Shown: positions 27,581-37,516 of the stretch, one piece after another
How positions within the stretch are numbered: the stretch's first letter is position 1
Layout: each line of letters begins with the position of its first letter
DNA from: Streptococcus mitis
GTDB lineage: Bacteria; Bacillota; Bacilli; Lactobacillales; Streptococcaceae
NCBI RefSeq assembly: GCF_023109105.1
Contig: NZ_JALDTZ010000002.1
Location: 1-64,000 of the forward strand
Reading direction: 5' to 3'
DNA length: 64,000 nt
The notes under the pieces: generated by a model
Database searches by the model: none
Seen by the model: only the letters and a program-made list of their open reading frames with translations
Told to the model about the DNA's origin: nothing
Translations under genes and position numbers: made by a program

Positions 27581-28456
27581 CTATTTTCCTCGCTCAGCCA
27601 TGAGAATTTGGATTTCATTTTCATTAATACCAACCATGGCTTCTCCTAAATCTTCAGAGATTTGTGCTAAGATTTGAGGATTTTGGAAGTTAGTCACAGC
27701 CTTAACAATAGCACTCGCTCGTTTAACAGGATCGCCTGACTTGAAAATTCCTGAGCCAACAAAGACGCCTTCAGCACCAAGTTGCATCATCAGCGCAGCA
27801 TCTGCTGGCGTTGCAACGCCTCCAGCTGCGAAGTTTACAACTGGCAATTTCCCATGTTCATGGACATATTGAACCAATTCTACAGGTACTTGCAAGTCCT
27901 TCGCAGCAACATAAAGTTCGTCCTCGCGTAGATTTTGAATGCGGCGAATTTCCTGATTCATCATACGCATATGACGAACGGCTTGGACGATATCCCCCGT
28001 ACCCGGTTCTCCTTTTGTACGAATCATAGAAGCACCTTCAGCGATACGACGCAAGGCTTCCCCCAAGTCCTTCGCCCCACAGACAAAAGGAACTTGAAAT
28101 TCTTTCTTGTCCACATGGAAACGGTCATCGGCTGGAGATAGAACTTCACTCTCATCGATATAGTCAATTTCAATAGCCTCTAAAATCTGAGCTTCAACAA
28201 AATGGCCAATTCTGACCTTGGCCATCACTGGAATGCTAACCGCTTCTTGGATTTCCTTAATCATCTTTGGGTCACTCATGCGGGAAACCCCACCAGCTGC
28301 ACGAATATCAGCTGGAATCCGCTCCAAGGCCATAACAGCTGCCGCACCAGCAGCCTCTGCAATACGGGCCTGTTCAGGATTTTGCACATCCATGATAACC
28401 CCACCCTTGAGCATCTGCGCCAAGTTTTTATTTAGTTCATAACGATTTTCAGTCAT
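27581..28456 (-). CDS. pdxS: Pyridoxal 5'-phosphate synthase lyase subunit
   Basis: Makes PLP from ribose 5-phosphate, glyceraldehyde 3-phosphate and ammonia. It forms a (beta/alpha)8 barrel of 291 residues, starting at MTENRYELN after an AGGA site; an earlier in-frame ATG would add six residues. It has [17 protein letters not shown], the catalytic Lys in MAKVRIGH (about 81) and the second Lys in [10 protein letters not shown] (about 149). Adjacent pdxT completes the complex. No PdxR regulator is present nearby. Confidence 0.95.
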   Translation of the reverse strand: MTENRYELNKNLAQMLKGGVIMDVQNPEQARIAEAAGAAAVMALERIPADIRAAGGVSRMSDPKMIKEIQEAVSIPVMAKVRIGHFVEAQILEAIEIDYIDESEVLSPADDRFHVDKKEFQVPFVCGAKDLGEALRRIAEGASMIRTKGEPGTGDIVQAVRHMRMMNQEIRRIQNLREDELYVAAKDLQVPVELVQYVHEHGKLPVVNFAAGGVATPADAALMMQLGAEGVFVGSGIFKSGDPVKRASAIVKAVTNFQNPQILAQISEDLGEAMVGINENEIQILMAERGK

Positions 28457-28561
28457 TTGTTTTATCCTCATCATTTGTATTGGTAGCTACCATTTCATTT
28501 TAAGTTAGATTAGAATGAAGTACAAGATAAAAAAATCGTAATTGTATGGGTACAGATTAAC

Positions 28562-28759
28562 TAATACTCTTCGAGAATCTCTTCAAACCACGTCAGCTTC
28601 ACCTTGGATTATATATGTGACTGACTTCGTCAGTTCTATCTGCAACCTCAAAACAGTGTTTTGAGCTGACTTCGTCAGTTCTATCGACAACCTCAAAGCT
28701 GTGCTTTGAGCAACCTGTGGCTAGCTTCCCAGTTTGCTTTTTGATTTTCATTGAGTATA
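28562..28759 (-). repeat. BOX element (A-B-B-C, two B modules)
   Basis: About 198 bp; the boxA end is on the left. It holds two copies of the GACTTCGTCAGTTCTATC boxB stretch and the boxC core GCTAGCTTCCCAGTTTGC. It occupies most of the gap between pdxS and nox. Confidence 0.9.
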
Positions 28760-28765
28760 AAAAAC

Positions 28766-28797
28766 TATCCGACCTTAACTTAAGGCCAGATAGCTCA
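28766..28797 (-). terminator. Terminator of nox
   Basis: Minus-strand CTATCTGGCC...GGTCGGATAG stem with an inner TTAA loop, followed by TTTTTT. Confidence 0.85.
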
Positions 28798-28804
28798 TTT
28801 ATTT

Positions 28805-30184
28805 TTATTTTTCTGCTGTAAGTGCAGCCATTGTGATGTAGTTGTAAGGTTTATTAAAGTGTGGCAAGAAGAATAGGTCTGTCAATGCCAATTTATCAAT
28901 TGTAACGTGTTCTTGGATAGCAAGTGAGAACATGTGGATTCCCATGCTGATAGCTGAATCACGTGATACCATTTGAGCGCCAAGAATTTCGCGGCTGTCT
29001 TTATCAAAGACAATCTTGATAGCTACTTCATAGTTGTCATGCTTCATAAATTCTGGTTTTTGAAGATCGTTGAATCCAGTTTCAGTTGCATTGTAACCTG
29101 CAGCTTTTGCTTTTTCAAGTGTCAAACCAGTTGAAACCATGTGAAGACCATAGATAGAAATACCATTTGATCCTTGAACACCGATTCCTTCAAGTTCATG
29201 TCCACAAGCGTTGTAGGCACCTACGATACCGGTACGAACAGCGTTTGAAGCAAGCGCGATGTAGCTAGTGTCTTTACGAGCGTTGTCATAAACAGTCGCA
29301 CAGTCACCCACTGCATAAACACCTGGAATTGATGTTTCTTGTTTCTTGTCAACAAGGAAGGCTCCGTTACGGAAGAGTTCAATCTTACCGTCAGCAAGAG
29401 CTGTGTTTGGACGGAATCCAACTGCAAGAACAACCATATCCACATCAAATGTTTCTTTGTCAGTGATCAAGCGTTCAACTTTACCATCACCTTCGATAGC
29501 TTTAACAGTTTGTCCAAGAGCCAAACGGATGTTGTGGTCTTCCAAGTTTTTAGCCATCATTTGTGTGAAGTCTTTGTCATAGTATCCGTTCAATACTGTG
29601 TCAACGATATCAACAAGGACAACTTCTTTTCCAAGACGTTCGAAAGCCTCAGCAAGCTCAACACCAATGTAACCACCACCAACTACAGCGATACGTTCAA
29701 GGTGTTTGCTCTTATCAGCAAGTTTGTTGATAACTTCTTCAGCATTTTGATACAATTTAACGAATTGTACGTTTTCAAGAGTTGCTTTGAACTCACGGTT
29801 ACCTTTAACAATTTCAACACCTTCAATTGGAGGCAAAATTGGTGTAGAACCAGTAGCAAAGATCAACTTATCGTATGATTCTTTGTGTTCTTTTCCTTCA
29901 ACTTCTGCAGTAACAACTTTGTTATCGTAGTCGATTGAAAGTACAGGTGAGTTCATGTAAATTTTCGCACCTTTAGCTTCAAGCGTTTCTTTATCAGAGT
30001 AGAACAAGCCTTCAGGACCGTCGATTTGCTCACCAATCCAAAGGGCCATTCCACATCCTAGGAAAGAGATGTTAGAGTTTTGGTCAAATACAACGATTTC
30101 GTTCTCATTTCCAAAATTATCCAACATAGTATTAATACATGCTGTACCAGCGTGGTTAGCACCAACTACAACGATTTTACTCAT
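28805..30184 (-). CDS. nox: NADH oxidase, water-forming
   Basis: Oxidises NADH with oxygen to water, regenerating NAD+ and lowering oxygen stress. The 459-residue flavoprotein has the FAD motif [13 protein letters not shown] (5-17), the redox cysteine in [10 protein letters not shown] (Cys44, the cysteine-sulfenic acid of the water-forming type), the NAD site [15 protein letters not shown] and the second FAD motif [11 protein letters not shown]. It is divergent from apbE, and a cre site overlaps its -35 region. Confidence 0.94.
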   Translation of the reverse strand: MSKIVVVGANHAGTACINTMLDNFGNENEIVVFDQNSNISFLGCGMALWIGEQIDGPEGLFYSDKETLEAKGAKIYMNSPVLSIDYDNKVVTAEVEGKEHKESYDKLIFATGSTPILPPIEGVEIVKGNREFKATLENVQFVKLYQNAEEVINKLADKSKHLERIAVVGGGYIGVELAEAFERLGKEVVLVDIVDTVLNGYYDKDFTQMMAKNLEDHNIRLALGQTVKAIEGDGKVERLITDKETFDVDMVVLAVGFRPNTALADGKIELFRNGAFLVDKKQETSIPGVYAVGDCATVYDNARKDTSYIALASNAVRTGIVGAYNACGHELEGIGVQGSNGISIYGLHMVSTGLTLEKAKAAGYNATETGFNDLQKPEFMKHDNYEVAIKIVFDKDSREILGAQMVSRDSAISMGIHMFSLAIQEHVTIDKLALTDLFFLPHFNKPYNYITMAALTAEK

Positions 30185-30222
30185 AGAAAAATTCCTACCT
30201 TCAATTTTATATTTACTCTTCT

Positions 30223-30251
30223 AGTATAACATTTACTGTTAGCGTTTACAA
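30223..30251 (-). promoter_or_regulatory. nox promoter with overlapping cre site
   Basis: -35 TTGTAA (30246-30251), 17-bp spacer, -10 TATACT (30223-30228). TGTAAACGCTAACA at 30237-30250 matches the cre consensus at every position and covers most of the -35 box and spacer, so CcpA should repress nox. Confidence 0.8.
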
Positions 30252-30373
30252 GAGTTTTGCTGATTTTCCTGATTTTTTTGTAAAAAAATGTAAATAATCT
30301 GTATTTTACCATCCTTTCTTACAATTATTCTTTATTTTCTGAGCATATTTCTTGACAACTTTACAAATTTTAT

Positions 30374-30402
30374 TTGTGAAAACGCTGACTTTATGGTATG
30401 CT
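30374..30402 (+). promoter_or_regulatory. apbE operon promoter with near-perfect cre
   Basis: -35 TTGTGA (30374-30379), 17-bp spacer, extended -10 TGGTATGCT. TGAAAACGCTGACT at 30377-30390 matches the cre consensus at 13 of 14 positions. An imperfect dyad TTTACAAA...TTTGTGAA (30360-30380) sits just upstream. The rest of the 308-base nox-apbE gap is AT-rich and shows nothing further. Confidence 0.65.
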
Positions 30403-30492
30403 AGTATCATGGAAAGAAAATGTAAGGGGTTAAATTTAATATAAACTCAACATATTTCAGCCTTCTTTTCATAAGAGAAAGGAGTTGGTAGC

Positions 30493-31416
30493 TTGCCTCT
30501 TAGTTCACATTCCGAACGACTAATGGGGACCACTATCACTATTTCATTAGTGGATGAGCGAGCTGATAACTTGCTCCAAAAATCCTTTAATTTGCTCAAA
30601 GAGCTTGAATACCGCTTCAATGCCAATAGCCAAGAATCTGAGTTGATGGAAATCAATCATCAAGCTGGAATAGCTCCAGTAAAGGTTCATCCAAACCTGT
30701 TTGAGCTAATTTCACTTGGATTAGAACATAGCCTAGCACCCTCTAGCCATCTCAACATCAGTATTGGTCCCTTGATTCAAACCTGGCGCATCGGTTTTTC
30801 AGATGCCAAAGTTGCCCAGCCTCAAGAGATTGAATCGGTGCTACCTTTAATCAATCCTCATTATATCGAGTTAGATTCTTCCACTTCCACTGTGTTTTTA
30901 AAACAGAAAGGAATGAAGATTGATCTTGGTTGTTTAGCCAAGGGTTATAGTGCGGATAAGGTTGCCCAATTTCTTAGAGAAGAGGGAGTGACTTCTGCCT
31001 TGATCAATCTGGGAGGGAATATCCTGACCATTGGAAAAAATCGGGCAAGAGGGGATCAGCCTTGGCAAATCGGGATTCAAGACCCAGCCAATCCGAGGGG
31101 AAATCACTTAATGACCATCCCCGTTGTCAATAAATCTGTCGTGACTTCAGGCATTTATGAACGTCACCTGACAGTCGATGGAAAAGATTACCATCATATT
31201 TTTGACAGCCAAACAGGATATCCTGTTGAAACGGAACTAGCTAGTCTAACCATCATCTCTGATAAGTCAGTCGATGGCGAAATCTGGACAACTCGTTTAT
31301 TTGGAGAAAGACCTGCTTCTATCCTCTGGCAAGTCGAAAGTTTGGAGGGCATCGAAGCTATCCTCATCGATAAAGAAGGTCACCTAAGCTGTTCTTCAGG
31401 AATTCCTACTCTATAG
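30493..31416 (+). CDS. apbE: FAD:protein FMN transferase ApbE (cytoplasmic type)
   Basis: Attaches FMN covalently to Ser/Thr of target proteins, using FAD as donor. The 307 residues start at a TTG placed nine bases after AAAGGAG; the next in-frame ATG (30523) would remove residues before the conserved MGT motif. Conserved parts are RLMGTTITISL (10-20), DLGCLAKGYSADKV, INLGGNILTIG and VTSGIYERH...HIFDSQTGYP. There is no signal peptide or lipobox, unlike exported ApbE, so the target should be cytoplasmic. The gene two places downstream encodes a plausible target. Confidence 0.9.
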   Translation: MPLSSHSERLMGTTITISLVDERADNLLQKSFNLLKELEYRFNANSQESELMEINHQAGIAPVKVHPNLFELISLGLEHSLAPSSHLNISIGPLIQTWRIGFSDAKVAQPQEIESVLPLINPHYIELDSSTSTVFLKQKGMKIDLGCLAKGYSADKVAQFLREEGVTSALINLGGNILTIGKNRARGDQPWQIGIQDPANPRGNHLMTIPVVNKSVVTSGIYERHLTVDGKDYHHIFDSQTGYPVETELASLTIISDKSVDGEIWTTRLFGERPASILWQVESLEGIEAILIDKEGHLSCSSGIPTL

Positions 31417-31474
31417 AAATAGATGTTTCAATGGAGTTTTAAATCGTATTATGTAAAAAGAGAAAGGAAATCTC

Positions 31475-32080
31475 ATGTTAAAACTTATTGCTATTGTAGG
31501 AACTAACTCAAAACGTTCCACAAACCGTCAACTGCTTCAATATATGCAAAAACACTTTGCTGATAAAGCAGAAATCGAATTAGTAGAAATTAAAGATCTT
31601 CCAGTCTTCAATAAACCAGCCGACAAACAAATTCCGGCTGAAGCTATGGAAATCGTAGCTAAAATCGAAGCAGCTGATGGTGTTATCATCGGTACACCAG
31701 AATACGACCACTCAATTCCAGCTGTTCTTATGAGCGCCCTAGCTTGGATTTCTTACGGAGTATTCCCACTTTTGAATAAACCTGTTATGATTACTGGTGC
31801 TTCATATGGCACACTTGGTTCTTCACGTGCTCAATTGCAACTTCGTCAAATTTTGAATGCTCCTGAGATTAAAGCAACAGTTCTTCCTGATGAATTCTTA
31901 CTTTCTCACTCTCTTCAAGCATTTGATAAGAATGGTGACTTGGTAGATCTTGATGTCATCAATAAATTGGATGCCATCTTTGACGACTTCCGTATCTTTG
32001 TCAAGATTACTGAAAAATTACGTAGTGCACAAGAATTGCTTCGCAAAGATGCAGAAGAATTTGACTGGGAAAACTTGTAA
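31475..32080 (+). CDS. NAD(P)H-dependent FMN reductase (flavodoxin-like)
   Basis: 201-residue protein of the FMN_red family. The FMN phosphate loop GTNSKRSTNRQLL (9-21) and the GTPEYDHSIPAVLMSALAWI stretch (about 70-89), which contacts the isoalloxazine, are typical. It is the second gene of apbE-fmnred-fmnred, 58 bases after apbE. It is about 40% similar by eye to the N-terminal half of the next gene product, suggesting an old duplication. Confidence 0.85.
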   Translation: MLKLIAIVGTNSKRSTNRQLLQYMQKHFADKAEIELVEIKDLPVFNKPADKQIPAEAMEIVAKIEAADGVIIGTPEYDHSIPAVLMSALAWISYGVFPLLNKPVMITGASYGTLGSSRAQLQLRQILNAPEIKATVLPDEFLLSHSLQAFDKNGDLVDLDVINKLDAIFDDFRIFVKITEKLRSAQELLRKDAEEFDWENL

Positions 32081-32098
32081 GATAGGAGACAAAATAGA

Positions 32099-33337
32099 AT
32101 GAAATTTGTTGGACTTGTTGGATCAAACTACGATCAATCATATAACCGCAAACTCTTGGAGTTCATCCGCCGTCAGTTTAAAATTAAATTTGAACTAGAG
32201 GTTTTGGAAATCGATGAAGTTCCAATGTTTAACCAAGACGAAAAATGGGACGAAAGTTTCCAATTACGTCTTCTTTATAACAGAATTACACGTGCTGATG
32301 GTGTCATTATTGCCACTCCTGAGCACAACCACACAATTTCTGCTTCACTTAAATCAGTTCTTGAATGGCTTTCATACGAAGTTCATCCATTTGAAAACAA
32401 ACCAGTGATGATCGTTGGTGCTTCATATTATGACCAAGGAACTTCACGTGCTCAAGTACACCTTCGTAAGATTCTAGATGCACCAGGAGTAAATGCCTAC
32501 ACATTGCCAGGTAATGAATTCCTTCTTGGAAAAGCTAAGGAAGCTTTTGACGCAGATGGAAACATTATTAACGAAGGCACTATTAAATTCCTTGAAACTT
32601 GCTTAGATAACTTTGTCAAATACGTGGGAGTCGTTTCTAAATTGAAAAAACCAAAACCAATTGATCCAGAAGACTTGGATTGTGGAAAACCAATCGCTAC
32701 AACTATTACAGAAGTTGACCCTGATGATCCAGAATGGGTAGAAAAAGTTGCAGAAATTACAGGCGCTGTATCCGGTGATACATACGTTAAACTTGACCAT
32801 GGTATCCTTACAGTTAACCAAATTGATATGTTCTTGAAAGCTATGCCTTTTGAATTGACATATGCTGACGATAACAACCAATTCCTCTACTACAACAACG
32901 CTCACCAAGACCCTGATACAATGTTTGCAAAACGTGTACCATCTCAATCTGGTAGCCGTATGTCAACAGTTCACGGTTCACTTCCACCAGCACGTATGAA
33001 AAACGTTGAGTGGGTTATCGGAACACTTCGCAATGGTAACCAAGATTACGTACGTACAATTGTTCCTGGTTCACCTGCTGGTGTTATCAACACTCACAAC
33101 TACCAAGCAATGTACTATCCTGATGGTTCATATGCTGGTATTAACGAGATTGTCTTCAACTTCCAACCATGGCTTGACTGGTACTTGAAAGAAACTGGGC
33201 AACGTCTAGTTGGTGGAAATGCTGCAGCTCCTGCTGGAGGACATGGCGGAGCAGATGCCACATCTGGAGCTTCTGATGCAGGTGATGCTGGAGGTCACGG
33301 TGGTGGCGCAGACGCTACATCTGGTGCAAGTAACTAA
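32099..33337 (+). CDS. FMN reductase fused to a PAS-like domain and a flavinylation tail
   Basis: 412 residues in three parts. The N-terminal FMN reductase (1-190) has GSNYDQSYNRKLL and ATPEHNHTISASLKSVLEWL. A middle region (about 245-370) resembles the C-terminal PAS-like domain of DUF438 proteins (PFELTYADDNNQFLYYN, VHGSLPPARM). A Gly/Ala-rich tail carries two DATSGAS motifs (386-392 and 405-411) that fit the ApbE target pattern [ST]GA[ST]. Ser392 and Ser411 are the likely FMN acceptors. The tail unit GGHGG-ADATSGAS is duplicated. With cytoplasmic ApbE in the same operon, a covalently flavinylated cytoplasmic reductase is likely. The terminal electron acceptor is unknown. Confidence 0.8.
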   Translation: MKFVGLVGSNYDQSYNRKLLEFIRRQFKIKFELEVLEIDEVPMFNQDEKWDESFQLRLLYNRITRADGVIIATPEHNHTISASLKSVLEWLSYEVHPFENKPVMIVGASYYDQGTSRAQVHLRKILDAPGVNAYTLPGNEFLLGKAKEAFDADGNIINEGTIKFLETCLDNFVKYVGVVSKLKKPKPIDPEDLDCGKPIATTITEVDPDDPEWVEKVAEITGAVSGDTYVKLDHGILTVNQIDMFLKAMPFELTYADDNNQFLYYNNAHQDPDTMFAKRVPSQSGSRMSTVHGSLPPARMKNVEWVIGTLRNGNQDYVRTIVPGSPAGVINTHNYQAMYYPDGSYAGINEIVFNFQPWLDWYLKETGQRLVGGNAAAPAGGHGGADATSGASDAGDAGGHGGGADATSGASN

Positions 33338-33348
33338 TAATAGATTTA

Positions 33349-33373
33349 GGAACCATCCCGGTTCCTTTTTTAG
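33349..33373 (+). terminator. Terminator of the apbE operon
   Basis: GGAACC/GGTTCC stem with loop ATCCC and TTTTTT, 12 bases after the stop. A second stem AAAGACTAGCA/TGCTAGTCTTT follows at 33379-33410. Confidence 0.8.
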
Positions 33374-33416
33374 TGATAAAAAGACTAGCAACACAAACTG
33401 CTAGTCTTTTGGTTAT

Positions 33417-33570
33417 TATACTCTTCAAAAATCTCTTCAAACCACGTCAGCTTCGTCTTGCCGTAGGTATGATTACTGACTTTGTCAGTCTTATCTACAA
33501 CCTCAAAGCAGTGCTTTGAGCAACCTGCGGCTCGCTTCCTAGTTTGCTCTTTGATTTTCATTGAGTATTA
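33417..33570 (-). repeat. BOX element (A-B-C, one B module)
   Basis: About 154 bp; boxA end on the left, boxC core CGGCTCGCTTCCTAGTTTGC on the right. It lies between the apbE operon and the DUF896 gene. Confidence 0.9.
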
Positions 33571-33604
33571 TTTTATCTATCCTTGTTAAAAGGCATAATG
33601 CTTA

Positions 33605-33862
33605 TTATGAATTTGGATCATCAAGACTTCGACCATGCAATCCTTTTTCGCGTTGCACTTGACGAAGTTTTTCAGGAGTCACGTCATTTCCTTCCTCATC
33701 CACGATTTTAATACCTTCAACATGGTGACGAACTGCACGACGATAACCTTCGATGTACTCCTCACGTAGTTTAGCTTGTTCCACTTTTTCAGCTGGTGTT
33801 AAGCCTTCTGTTTTTTTCTTTTTAGCAAGCTCATTGATACGAGCAATTTTTTTCGGATCCAT
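33605..33862 (-). CDS. DUF896 family small protein (YnzC-like)
   Basis: 85 residues, mostly helical and charged, with the family signature [29 protein letters not shown] split by a short turn and RKLR-type ends ([14 protein letters not shown]). Members such as B. subtilis YnzC form a small helical hairpin and may bind nucleic acid; function is not established. It lies 41 bases after glyS and is likely the last gene of the glyQS transcript. Confidence 0.85.
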   Translation of the reverse strand: MDPKKIARINELAKKKKTEGLTPAEKVEQAKLREEYIEGYRRAVRHHVEGIKIVDEEGNDVTPEKLRQVQREKGLHGRSLDDPNS

Positions 33863-33903
33863 TTCTTCTCCTTTGTGATAAGATAAAGTTCGTTTATCAA
33901 ATT

Positions 33904-35940
33904 TTATTTAGTATTAATTTGGTTAAAACGAGCGAGTTTAGTGGCTTTTTGAGTTAAATGAGACAAGATAGCCAAGCGATTTTGACGGACAGCCTGATCT
34001 TCTACCATTACCATGGTATTCTCAAAGAAAGCATCAATGACTGGGCTAAGCGCAAAGAGCTGTTTCAATTGCTGACTTGCAGTACCTGATAAAACAAGTG
34101 TATCTACTGCTTCCGCCAAGGCTTTTTCTTGGTCATTTTCAAAAAGTGCTGAATCAACTGTAGCAACTCCTTCTGCCTTCTCAGCCAAATTAAAGGCACG
34201 AGAAAGTGATTCAACAGATGATTTAAAGTCTTCTTCCTTGCTTGCTTCTACGAGAGCACTTGCCGCTTCCAACATATCCGCCACAACAAAGTTTGATCCT
34301 GCAAGAACGGCTTCCTTGATATCTTTTGGAGTAGAACCCATCATCTTATCAACACGAGCCTTGATAAAGTCCATAACTTCCGCCTTATTTTCATAAGTCA
34401 AACTATCGAAATTCAAAGCATAAAGGCTATCAATCAGCTCATCCATAGCAATGTACCAACCAAAAGCATCCAAGATACGAACTACACCTTGAGTTGCACG
34501 ACGAAGGGCATAAGGATCATTAGAACCTGATGGAATCAAGCCTACTGAGAAGAAACTCAAAATCGTATCCAATTTGTCTGCAATGGCTAGAACTGCGCCA
34601 ACCTTGCTCTCTGGAAGTTCTCCTTCAGCTGATGTAGGCATGTAGTGTTCACGAACAGCAGCTGCCACTGCTGGAGTTTCACCAGCAAGAAGGGCATATT
34701 TCTCACCCATAATTCCTTGGAGCTCGTCAAATTCACCAACCATACCTGTCAACAAGTCAAACTTGTAAATGGCTGCTGCACGGGCTAGGTCAACTGTTTC
34801 ATCCACTGACAAGCCAGCTTTTTCTGCCAAAAGTACCGCGATTTGACCCGTACGAATCATGTGTTCACGAAGAGAACCAATCTTCTCATGGAAGGTTACA
34901 TTGTTTAATTTTTCAACAAGATCTGAAATCACCAATTTTTGGTCTTCACGCCAGAAGAATTCTCCATCTTCCAAGCGGGCTACCAAGACTTTCTCATTTC
35001 CTTTGATGACATTTTCCAAATGCTCTGCGTTTCCATTACGAACTGAAATGAAGTTTGGCAAGAGTTTACCATCTTGATCACGGACAACAAAGTAACGTTG
35101 GTGTTCTTTCATCGAAGTCACCAAAACTTCTTCTGGAACGTCAAGGTATTTGGCATCAAAACTTCCCATGAAGGCAGTTGGATATTCAACCAAGTTCAAG
35201 ACTTCATTTAGCAAGTCGGCATCAATTTCGATACGGACACCATGTTCAGCTTCGATTGCTTTGATTTGGTCCACAATCATCTGCTCACGTTCACGTGGAT
35301 CTGCAATTACAAACTGTGCACGAAGGTCTTCTTCATAGCTCAAGGCTGACTGAATCTTGGTTTCTTGTCCCAAGAAACGATGACCACGGCTGACACGATC
35401 ACCCTTTATATCAAGGAAATCCAAATCAAACTCTTGCTCATCCAAGAGAACGGTTAAAGTGTGCACAGGACGGATGTATTCAAAGCTATTACCAGCCCAG
35501 TGCATACTGACAGGGAAAGTCAGTGACTTCAAGACATCCACAACACCTGGAACAATGGCTTCAACTGCTTGACCAATTTCTTCCTTAGTGACATAGACGT
35601 ATTCTTCACCCTTGATTTCACGGAATTCAATATCTTCAACAGTCAAGCCTTTTCCACGGACAAATCCTTGAGCTGCTTTGGTAAAGTTCCCATCACTATC
35701 CAAGGCAATTTTCTTTGCTGGACCCTTGAAATCTTCTGTCAAATCAGACTGCTTGTCTGCAAGCCCAGTGACACGAACAGCCAAACGACGTGGTGTTGAG
35801 AAGGTTTGAATAGCTTCAAAAGACAGGCGGTTTTCCTTGAGGAAGGTTGCCATTTTTTCGCCTAGTTGTTTTTCACTTGGCGTAACAACATAGGCTGGTA
35901 ATTCTTCAAGACCGAGTTCTACTAATAAGTTTTTTGTCAT
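33904..35940 (-). CDS. glyS: Glycine--tRNA ligase beta subunit
   Basis: Large subunit of the alpha2beta2 glycyl-tRNA synthetase. The 678 residues begin [12 protein letters not shown] and contain [11 protein letters not shown], the HD-type region ([21 protein letters not shown]) and a C-terminal anticodon-binding helical domain with [13 protein letters not shown]. It pairs with glyQ upstream, but 259 bases separate the two genes, unusually wide for these subunits. That gap holds a strongly structured element. Confidence 0.96.
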   Translation of the reverse strand: MTKNLLVELGLEELPAYVVTPSEKQLGEKMATFLKENRLSFEAIQTFSTPRRLAVRVTGLADKQSDLTEDFKGPAKKIALDSDGNFTKAAQGFVRGKGLTVEDIEFREIKGEEYVYVTKEEIGQAVEAIVPGVVDVLKSLTFPVSMHWAGNSFEYIRPVHTLTVLLDEQEFDLDFLDIKGDRVSRGHRFLGQETKIQSALSYEEDLRAQFVIADPREREQMIVDQIKAIEAEHGVRIEIDADLLNEVLNLVEYPTAFMGSFDAKYLDVPEEVLVTSMKEHQRYFVVRDQDGKLLPNFISVRNGNAEHLENVIKGNEKVLVARLEDGEFFWREDQKLVISDLVEKLNNVTFHEKIGSLREHMIRTGQIAVLLAEKAGLSVDETVDLARAAAIYKFDLLTGMVGEFDELQGIMGEKYALLAGETPAVAAAVREHYMPTSAEGELPESKVGAVLAIADKLDTILSFFSVGLIPSGSNDPYALRRATQGVVRILDAFGWYIAMDELIDSLYALNFDSLTYENKAEVMDFIKARVDKMMGSTPKDIKEAVLAGSNFVVADMLEAASALVEASKEEDFKSSVESLSRAFNLAEKAEGVATVDSALFENDQEKALAEAVDTLVLSGTASQQLKQLFALSPVIDAFFENTMVMVEDQAVRQNRLAILSHLTQKATKLARFNQINTK

Positions 35941-35973
35941 GTTTTTTCCTTTACATTTTCTTCAATCTTTTTT

Positions 35974-36145
35974 GATATGCACCTTAGGTACTGGGGACGT
36001 CGCTAACTAACTTTGTGAGTCTGTAGGGAAATCTAATGCTAAATTAATCAAGATTTCCAACAGTCTCATCAAAGTGGATTTAGCTGACTAATTTTTGAAC
36101 CTAAGGTTTCAAAAATCCCCACATAACAGTACAACGGTGCATATC
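35974..36145 (-). other. 172-bp structured element between glyQ and glyS
   Basis: Bounded by a perfect 10-bp inverted repeat (GATATGCACC...GGTGCATATC). Inside, in transcript sense, are nested helices GTACT/AGTAC and GGGGA/TCCCC; a hairpin TTTTTGAA/TTCAAAAA whose loop ACCTTAGG is complementary to the strand next to the outer stem; a helix GTC-A-GCTAA/TTAGC-GAC; and a long arm ACTTTG/CAAAGT, GAG/CTC, CTGT/ACAG, GGAAATCT/AGATTTCC. Nearly every stretch is paired. It could be a MITE-like repeat or a structured RNA. I do not recognise it as BOX. A separate hairpin GCAAGTC-TTC-GACTTGC lies at 36149-36165. Confidence 0.65.
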
Positions 36146-36199
36146 CCTCTAGCAAGTCTTCGACTTGCCTCTAACGATTTTAGAGCACAGTATTACTCA

Positions 36200-37117
36200 C
36201 TATTCTGCGTCTTCTGCTAAGAGTTTAGCTCGTGTTGCTTCATCCAAAAGTGGGTAGCCTAGGCGTTTACGTTCTGCGACAAAGGTTTTGGCTACGACAC
36301 GGGCCAAGTTACGGATACGAGCGATATAGCCTGCACGCTCTGTTACAGATACGGCACCACGCGCATCAAGCAGGTTAAAGGTGTGTGAACATTTAAGAAC
36401 ATAGTCATAGGCAGGGTGTACCAAGCCTTCTTCCAAGGCATGACCAGCCTCTTTTTCAAACTTATCAAAGTTTTCAAGCAACATTTCTTGGTCCGAAATT
36501 TCAAATGAATATTTTGAGTGCTCGTACTCAGGCTGGATGAAGATTTCTCCGTATTTTACACCATCAGCCCATTCGATATCATAGACAGAATCCACTTCCT
36601 GAATATAAGAAGCCAAGCGCTCCAAACCATAGGTAACTTCCGCGGTCACAGGGCCAGTTGCCAATCCACCCACTTGTTGGAAGTAAGTGAACTGAGTGAT
36701 TTCCATCCCATCAAGCCAAACTTCCCAACCAAGACCAGCTGAACCAGTTGATGGGTTTTCCCAGTTGTCCTCAACGAAACGGATATCGTGTTCCAAAGGA
36801 TTGATTCCCAATTTCTCTAAAGATTCAAGGTAAAGTTCTTGGATATTTGATGGAGAAGGCTTCATGACCACTTGGAATTGATGGTGTTGGTAAAGACGGT
36901 TAGGGTTTTCCCCGTAACGACCGTCAGCAGGACGACGTGATGGCTCTACATAAGCCGCATTCCATGGCTCAGGTCCGATGGCACGAAGAAAAGTATAAGG
37001 ACTCATGGTTCCCGCACCTTTTTCATTGTCATAAGCCTGCATTAGCATACAACCTTGGTCATTCCAAAATTGTTGCAAAGTCAAAATAATTTCTTGAAAT
37101 GTTAATTTCTTAGACAT
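36200..37117 (-). CDS. glyQ: Glycine--tRNA ligase alpha subunit
   Basis: Catalytic class II subunit of 305 residues. It has [17 protein letters not shown] (7-23), the motif 2 region with [20 protein letters not shown], and the glycine-site stretch [23 protein letters not shown]. Transcription is controlled by a T-box leader upstream. It is followed by the structured 172-bp element, then glyS. Confidence 0.97.
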   Translation of the reverse strand: MSKKLTFQEIILTLQQFWNDQGCMLMQAYDNEKGAGTMSPYTFLRAIGPEPWNAAYVEPSRRPADGRYGENPNRLYQHHQFQVVMKPSPSNIQELYLESLEKLGINPLEHDIRFVEDNWENPSTGSAGLGWEVWLDGMEITQFTYFQQVGGLATGPVTAEVTYGLERLASYIQEVDSVYDIEWADGVKYGEIFIQPEYEHSKYSFEISDQEMLLENFDKFEKEAGHALEEGLVHPAYDYVLKCSHTFNLLDARGAVSVTERAGYIARIRNLARVVAKTFVAERKRLGYPLLDEATRAKLLAEDAE

Positions 37118-37500
37118 TGAATACTCCTTAATAAAAAATGATTTCTTGCGATACGAGTCTGCCTAGTCGATTATACGAGGCAAGACGAGTTAGTACTGCG
37201 TCTAGCTTAAACACATGAAGCAGTGAGACTGTATAGAAAATCCAGGACTGATTTTCTTGAAAGAAGACTCAGGTTCAAAATCAAAAAGAACCGAATTTCA
37301 ACACCCAAGCCTTGCGACTAGGGGCGTCAGAAACGCGGTTCCACCCTAATTTATTACTTCATTGCTTTTTTAAATACTACAGAAAGCGCCAGTTCTTTAT
37401 TTTGTCCTACTTGGCTCCCACTATCCCAAGCTCGCTTGAAGAACGCCATAAGACTTTCTTTCCTGCAGACTATTATATCAAAAATTAGAAGAATGTACAA
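37118..37500 (-). promoter_or_regulatory. T-box riboswitch and promoter of glyQS
   Basis: The promoter TTGTAC (37495-37500), 17-bp spacer, extended -10 TGATATAAT (37472-37477) starts a leader of about 340 nt. The T-box AGGGTGGAACCGCG is at 37334-37347. It can close an antiterminator with CGCCCCT just downstream (GCG/CGC and AGGG/CCCT around the TGGAACC bulge). CGCCC can instead pair with GGGTG followed by a T-rich stretch, a likely terminator. GGC at 37388-37390 is the likely glycine specifier; that codon assignment is tentative. Confidence 0.9.
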
Positions 37501-37516
37501 TTCTTTTTATGATTTT

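Noticed and set aside
30360..30380. Rex operator upstream of apbE (TTGTGAA half-site)
   Set aside because: The dyad has the opposite inner order (ACAAA...TTTGT) and lacks the Rex TTGTGA-N-TCACAA arrangement.
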